The translations under genes and the position numbers were made by a program. A stretch of DNA of 40,415 nucleotides from Sphingomonas sp. dw_22 (GTDB taxonomy: Bacteria; Pseudomonadota; Alphaproteobacteria; Sphingomonadales; Sphingomonadaceae). Below the pieces are notes generated by a model. The model did not search any database, had not been told where the DNA came from, and worked only from the letters and a program-made list of their open reading frames with translations. Shown here piece after piece: positions 40,403 through 40,415 of this stretch. The stretch spans positions 1 to 40,415 of the forward strand of contig NZ_JAAVVE010000041.1 of the NCBI RefSeq assembly GCF_018449795.1, in the 5' to 3' direction. Each line of letters begins with the position of its first letter. The first letter of the stretch is position 1.

Positions 40403-40415
40403 TATTTCCGCGTCC

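Noticed and set aside
1..40415. tRNA, rRNA, CRISPR arrays or transposase genes
   Set aside because: None seen by eye in any region; decayed DNA at 31.1-32.5 kb contains no transposase motif.

Overview
The window is chromosomal DNA of a GC-rich alphaproteobacterium, most likely a member of the Sphingomonadaceae (Sphingomonas sensu lato). This rests on protein flavour and gene sets: korA/korB 2-oxoacid:acceptor oxidoreductase, MerR plus a 600-aa acyl-CoA dehydrogenase, an astA/astB pair beside an M20 hydrolase, and SleB-type cell wall hydrolase. It also rests on REP-like hairpins and candidate EcfG-type (GGAAC) promoters. No rRNA, tRNA, CRISPR array or intact insertion sequence was seen. The genus is an inference.

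Layout. 1-2.5 kb: end of a SPOR-domain protein, a D,D-carboxypeptidase and holB. 2.5-5.5 kb: a secreted PL10-type pectate lyase with a LacI-type operator candidate, a BaeS-like sensor that has lost its phospho-acceptor histidine, and a small membrane protein. 5.5-9.1 kb: arginine succinylation genes on the minus strand (M20 hydrolase, astA, astB) with a REP-like pair between astA and astB. 9.2-11.6 kb: DUF481 barrel, rppH, histone-deacetylase-like protein. 11.7-14.7 kb: korA, a 33-aa membrane microprotein and korB, joined by two ATGA overlaps. 14.8-17.2 kb: CFA synthase and a serine hydrolase. 17.2-19.4 kb: purF and an SDR. 19.5-23.1 kb: Rho-N-like small protein, hisI, a lipoprotein, then MerR and acyl-CoA dehydrogenase behind a palindromic operator. 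23.1-28.3 kb: cell wall hydrolase, cysK overlapping an MFS exporter, and a DHA2-type MFS.

28.4-31.1 kb: small envelope and stress-type genes (25-aa membrane peptide, Bax-inhibitor-1 homologue, DUF465, glycine-zipper protein, stand-alone WYL-like protein). 31.1-32.5 kb: a short, AT-richer, decayed accessory patch with a frameshifted gene, an orphan Phd-like antitoxin, a lipoprotein, a Cys-rich small ORF and a cluster of nested palindromes. 32.5-40.4 kb: uvrD, a small membrane protein, a phosphate transporter behind a three-repeat Pho box, two unlisted small membrane proteins, an MHS-type transporter, a Tat-exported double retropepsin-PDZ protein and rsmD.

Most genes are ordinary housekeeping. 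The most interesting items are the microprotein locked between korA and korB, the histidine-less sensor kinase, the M20 enzyme in the ast cluster, the Pho box, a 13-bp AT-rich dispersed repeat (three copies), and several real small ORFs shorter than 60 codons. Start codons were chosen by Shine-Dalgarno spacing; several genes use GTG or TTG.
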